A DNA stretch of 8,004 bases from Calditrichaceae bacterium. GTDB lineage: Bacteria; Calditrichota; Calditrichia; Calditrichales; Calditrichaceae. Where the stretch lies: the NCBI GenBank assembly GCA_030622395.1, contig JAUXGF010000117.1, positions 1-8,004 of the forward strand, read 5' to 3'. Positions 6,100 through 8,004 of the stretch are shown piece after piece (position 1 is the stretch's first letter; the number at the start of each line of letters is the position of its first letter). Position numbers and translations under genes: made by a program. The notes beneath the pieces were generated by a model. The model made no database searches, was not told where the DNA came from, and worked only from the letters and a program-made list of their open reading frames with translations.

Positions 6100-7405
6100 G
6101 GTTCTATTTATTCCCAGCGATCATGGCGGCGGATACGGGCATGTTTCACGCTGTATATTTTTGGCAAAAAAGATGAAAGCGCACGGACATAATACGGCTG
6201 TCGTACTTGAGCCAAAACATTATGTTAACGGATTAAACGCCGGGCTGGAAACTTTTGCGTTTAAGACAAAAATTGAAAAATTTATAAAATATCAATTTAA
6301 AAGACCTCACCGCCCTTTTGTTAATTTAAAATCGAAAATTACAAAGCCTCCGGCTTTTGTGGAATTTTCCAGTCTTGCTTATCAGGTACCGCGCGACGGT
6401 TATCTCAGTGAAAAGATTGTTAATTCCCGTATTAAGCGTTTTCAGCGTATTATTAATAAATTTAAGCCTGATGCGCTTGTCGGCGACACTCATTTTTTAA
6501 CATATATTTTAGGCAGGAAAAACAGTATTCCGGTTATCCAAATTACGCGTCTTGCCGGTTTCCCGCCGCATCCGGACTTTTTTTGGTGGGAAGAGCCGAG
6601 CGGGCATTTAATCGAACCGGACGCTTTAGCCCCGTTTAATAAAATCATTTCCAAGCTTAATTTAAAAGATATTCAAAAAACGGAAGATCTGCTGCGCGGG
6701 GACCGCTATCTTATCCCAGCGGATAAAAAGATGGAACCGGTAAAAATTAACGGTAATAATGTAATCTATGGCGGAGCGTTTACAGAAGATTATCATCAAC
6801 ATCAAAGAATTCCCTTTTTTGCTGAAAAAAATGAATATCCAAGGATTTTTGTGACCATCGGCGGCGGCGCGGAACGCGGTCAGGAAATACAATTTTTTGA
6901 CGCTATATTTGATATTTTTAATAAAACTGAATTTAAGGTTCTGGTGTCCACAGGCCGGCGAATTGCCGCTAAAAAATATAAAGAACTTTCCCAAAATGTT
7001 TTTTTTGTTGATTGGATTAATGGAACATCAGCCATCAAGCAGAGCGATCTGGTTATTTATCACGGCGGCTACAGTACAACAATGGAAGTTTTACTGGCAG
7101 GCAAACCGTCTATAGTTATCCCTTCTCATTCGGAGCAAGAGGGCAACGGAAGGCGCTTGGAAAGTTTGGGAGTCGGGAAAACCGTTCTGCCGTATAAGTC
7201 AGATTTGCAGCCTTTGGAATACAAATGGACTTATGGAAATTTCAATATGCTGGCTGGCTTTGACTTTTCCCTCGATAGCGATGAATTGCATGAAAAGATG
7301 AAAGAAGTTTTGTACAGCGATGCATATAACCGTTTAAACGAAATGTCCAATTCATTACTCAAACTTCAGGAAAAATTAGATTCCAGAGAGATTTTGGATT
7401 TTTAA
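6092..7405 (+). CDS. GT-B fold glycosyltransferase, GT1/MGT-like
   Basis: This protein has 437 residues and no signal peptide. The N-terminal Rossmann half has a glycine-rich loop, GGGYGHVSR (12-20), for acceptor entry, then a long hydrophobic or basic acceptor region. The C-terminal half begins near IFVTIGGGAE and carries the nucleotide-sugar signature: YHGGYSTTMEVLLAGKP (H324, G325, G326), followed by VIPSHSEQEGN (E348, Q349) and RLESLGVG. This is the usual pattern of GT1/MGT macrolide-, sterol- and carotenoid-type UDP-sugar transferases and of GT28/MurG relatives. It probably attaches a sugar to a small lipophilic acceptor at the cytoplasmic side. The ATG overlaps the previous gene by 8 bp (TAA at 6097-6099) and is preceded by GAAAGG at 6081-6086, a good Shine-Dalgarno 5 nt away, which supports this start and translational coupling. 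The sugar donor and acceptor cannot be read from the sequence. Confidence 0.85.
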   Translation: MAKVLFIPSDHGGGYGHVSRCIFLAKKMKAHGHNTAVVLEPKHYVNGLNAGLETFAFKTKIEKFIKYQFKRPHRPFVNLKSKITKPPAFVEFSSLAYQVPRDGYLSEKIVNSRIKRFQRIINKFKPDALVGDTHFLTYILGRKNSIPVIQITRLAGFPPHPDFFWWEEPSGHLIEPDALAPFNKIISKLNLKDIQKTEDLLRGDRYLIPADKKMEPVKINGNNVIYGGAFTEDYHQHQRIPFFAEKNEYPRIFVTIGGGAERGQEIQFFDAIFDIFNKTEFKVLVSTGRRIAAKKYKELSQNVFFVDWINGTSAIKQSDLVIYHGGYSTTMEVLLAGKPSIVIPSHSEQEGNGRRLESLGVGKTVLPYKSDLQPLEYKWTYGNFNMLAGFDFSLDSDELHEKMKEVLYSDAYNRLNEMSNSLLKLQEKLDSREILDF

Positions 7406-7440
7406 TAGATCAACAAAATTTTTAAAGAAGCAAACGATTA

Positions 7441-7517
7441 GAGTATTTAGTATTTAGCATTCAGCGATCAGCAGACAGCACTCGGCACTCAGCTATCAGC
7501 AGTCAGCGGTCAGCATT
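7441..7517 (+). repeat. Tandem array of 7-bp repeats, left arm (11 units)
   Basis: Eleven consecutive 7-mers in strict phase with consensus CAGCANT run from 7441 to 7517; the first three are degenerate (GAG/TAG starts) and one has CGGC. No base slips between units. The period of 7 is not coding. Heptameric tandem repeats of this kind are known as intergenic repeats in several bacterial groups. The array starts 36 bp after the glycosyltransferase stop. Confidence 0.9.
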
Positions 7518-7523
7518 TCCCTA

Positions 7524-7563
7524 AGGGACGGGGTTCTGTCGCAGTTTTTTTTTACCCGTCCCT
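7524..7563. repeat. Palindrome 1 of the repeat island, with T9 in its loop
   Basis: AGGGACGGG (7524-7532) is perfectly complementary to CCCGTCCCT (7555-7563). The 22-nt loop contains nine consecutive T residues (7545-7553). Because the T run is in the loop and not after the stem, this is not a standard terminator. Confidence 0.7.
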
Positions 7564-7571
7564 GCTTGCAT

Positions 7572-7583
7572 CCCGATATCGGG
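7572..7583. repeat. Palindrome 2: perfect 12-bp CCCGATATCGGG
   Basis: A perfect 12-bp dyad with no spacer lies between palindromes 1 and 3. It could serve as a cruciform, a protein site or the core of an older repeat unit. Confidence 0.7.
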
Positions 7584-7587
7584 GTAA

Positions 7588-7613
7588 CCCTTCCCTAATA
7601 CAATAGGGAAGGG
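7588..7613. terminator. Palindrome 3: 10-bp stem with 6-nt loop, possible terminator or structured repeat
   Basis: CCCTTCCCTA (7588-7597) pairs with TAGGGAAGGG (7604-7613) around the loop ATACAA. This is the most stable-looking hairpin in the window. No T tract follows on the plus strand. It may terminate operon transcription imperfectly, but it belongs structurally to the surrounding repeat island. Confidence 0.5.
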
Positions 7614-7621
7614 GATCCAAG

Positions 7622-7659
7622 TCCCCCTATATTTTTTAAAGAGAGGGGGATTTAGGGGG
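7622..7659. repeat. Palindrome 4 with G5 direct pair (TCCCCCT / AGGGGGA)
   Basis: TCCCCCT (7622-7628) pairs with AGGGGGA (7644-7650). A second G5 run (7655-7659) follows after ATTTA. The motif AGGGGGATTTAGGGGG is a recurrent intergenic repeat type in several bacterial phyla, so this segment may be one member of a genome-wide family. Confidence 0.6.
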
Positions 7660-7691
7660 TGAGTTGAAAGACTTTTCCCGCCCCGCCGCAG

Positions 7692-7754
7692 AAAGCTGAA
7701 AGCTGAACGCTGAACGCTGAACGCGGATTGCTGATAGCTGAACGCTGATAGCTT
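7692..7754 (-). repeat. Tandem array of 7-bp repeats, right arm (9 units, opposite orientation)
   Basis: Nine in-phase 7-mers with plus-strand consensus AACGCTG or ATAGCTG, the reverse complement of the left array's CAGCANT-type unit. One unit has GCGG and the last ends GCTT. The array ends 13 bp before the methyltransferase ATG. With the left array it forms an inverted pair around the four palindromes. Confidence 0.9.
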
Positions 7755-7767
7755 TCAATAAATAATT

Positions 7768-8004
7768 ATGAACAACGAAGCAAAAATCAATAAAAACCAT
7801 TATTTTGACCGCGGTTATTTAAAACGCGAACGGATGTATTCCTTTATAGAACAAATTGAGCTTGTTAAAAAATTTGCTAAAATAGAGGATACAATCTTAG
7901 AAGTCGGCAAGGGCAATGGATTTGTAAGCCGGTTTGTAAAAGACTTCCTGAATTACTCTGTTAAAAGCGTAGATGTTAATGAAGATTTAGAACCGGATAT
8001 TTTA
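7768..8004 (+). CDS. Class I SAM-dependent methyltransferase, N-terminal part (runs off window)
   Basis: ATG 7768 opens 79 codons that continue past the window edge. Residues 43-51 read ILEVGKGNG, which is motif I of Rossmann-fold methyltransferases (usual form LEVGCGNG). SVKSVDVN (64-71) supplies the acidic residue, D69, at the end of strand 2 that normally binds the SAM ribose. The upstream helix (SFIEQIELVKKFA) is typical of small-molecule or lipid methyltransferases of the Methyltransf_11/23/25 type. No Shine-Dalgarno is visible, since the preceding bases are AT-only. It lies downstream of the operon on the same strand but behind the repeat island. It could be a fourth tailoring enzyme or an unrelated gene. 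The substrate cannot be inferred. Confidence 0.8.
   Translation, partial: MNNEAKINKNHYFDRGYLKRERMYSFIEQIELVKKFAKIEDTILEVGKGNGFVSRFVKDFLNYSVKSVDVNEDLEPDIL

Larger units (their letters stand above)
7406..7767. other. Non-coding repeat island between glycosyltransferase and methyltransferase genes
   Basis: These 362 bp have no supported ORF. Nearly all of the span from 7441 to 7754 is repeat: heptamer array, four nested palindromes, then inverted heptamer array. There is no recognisable promoter in the 13 bp between the right array and the downstream ATG. Expression of the methyltransferase must therefore start inside the repeats or come by read-through from the operon. Confidence 0.75.

Noticed and set aside
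4212..7115. Minus-strand ORFs at 4212-4586, 4941-5189, 5373-5654, 5757-5975, 5857-6063 and 6662-6994, and plus-strand 6897-7115
   Set aside because: All are shadows of the dikinase and glycosyltransferase genes, with low-complexity translations and no recognisable domains.
7441..7754. CRISPR array
   Set aside because: The repeat period is 7 bp without spacers, and the two arrays face opposite ways; there is no 24-40 bp direct repeat with unique spacers.

Overview
The window is AT-rich bacterial DNA. It holds the 3' end of one interrupted secreted-protein gene, one lone gene on the minus strand, a tight three-gene plus-strand operon, a repeat-rich spacer and the start of a methyltransferase gene. 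The first gene ends in a type IX secretion (T9SS, Por) C-terminal sorting domain with the QNYPNPFN motif. This points to the Bacteroidota/FCB assemblage (Ignavibacteria, Calditrichota, KSB1, Marinimicrobia or Cloacimonadota-like lineages) rather than to Proteobacteria or Firmicutes. The phylum cannot be fixed from this window alone. The code looks standard: tryptophans in the intact genes are TGG, and all intact stops are TAA.

Layout. (1) 1-813 (+): C-terminal part of a T9SS cargo protein whose frame is broken by a single TGA at 244-246, where this family usually has Trp. (2) 814-964: short spacer between convergent genes with two sets of inverted repeats. (3) 965-2053 (-): a lone DUF3644 protein with a clear HEPN R-x4-H motif, a plausible RNase-type defence or stress gene. 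(4) 2054-2587: about 530 bp of AT-rich non-coding DNA between divergent genes. (5) 2588-7405 (+): an overlapping operon of a CrtC/AttH-type lipocalin-like protein, an ATP-grasp plus phosphohistidine-domain dikinase laid out like rifampin phosphotransferase, and a GT-B glycosyltransferase of the GT1/MGT type. (6) 7406-7767: a composite repeat in which two oppositely oriented arrays of 7-bp units (11 copies CAGCANT-like, 9 copies of the reverse complement) enclose four nested palindromes. (7) 7768-end (+): N-terminus of a class I SAM-dependent methyltransferase.

How the parts may work together. The operon genes overlap by 1 bp and 8 bp, so they are very likely co-translated. An isoprenoid or lipid hydratase/cyclase-like fold, a small-molecule phosphotransferase and a small-molecule glycosyltransferase, possibly followed by a methyltransferase, read like a tailoring pathway for a hydrophobic metabolite such as a carotenoid, other polyprenoid or polyketide-like molecule. 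That pathway is inference. The individual family assignments are well supported by motifs.
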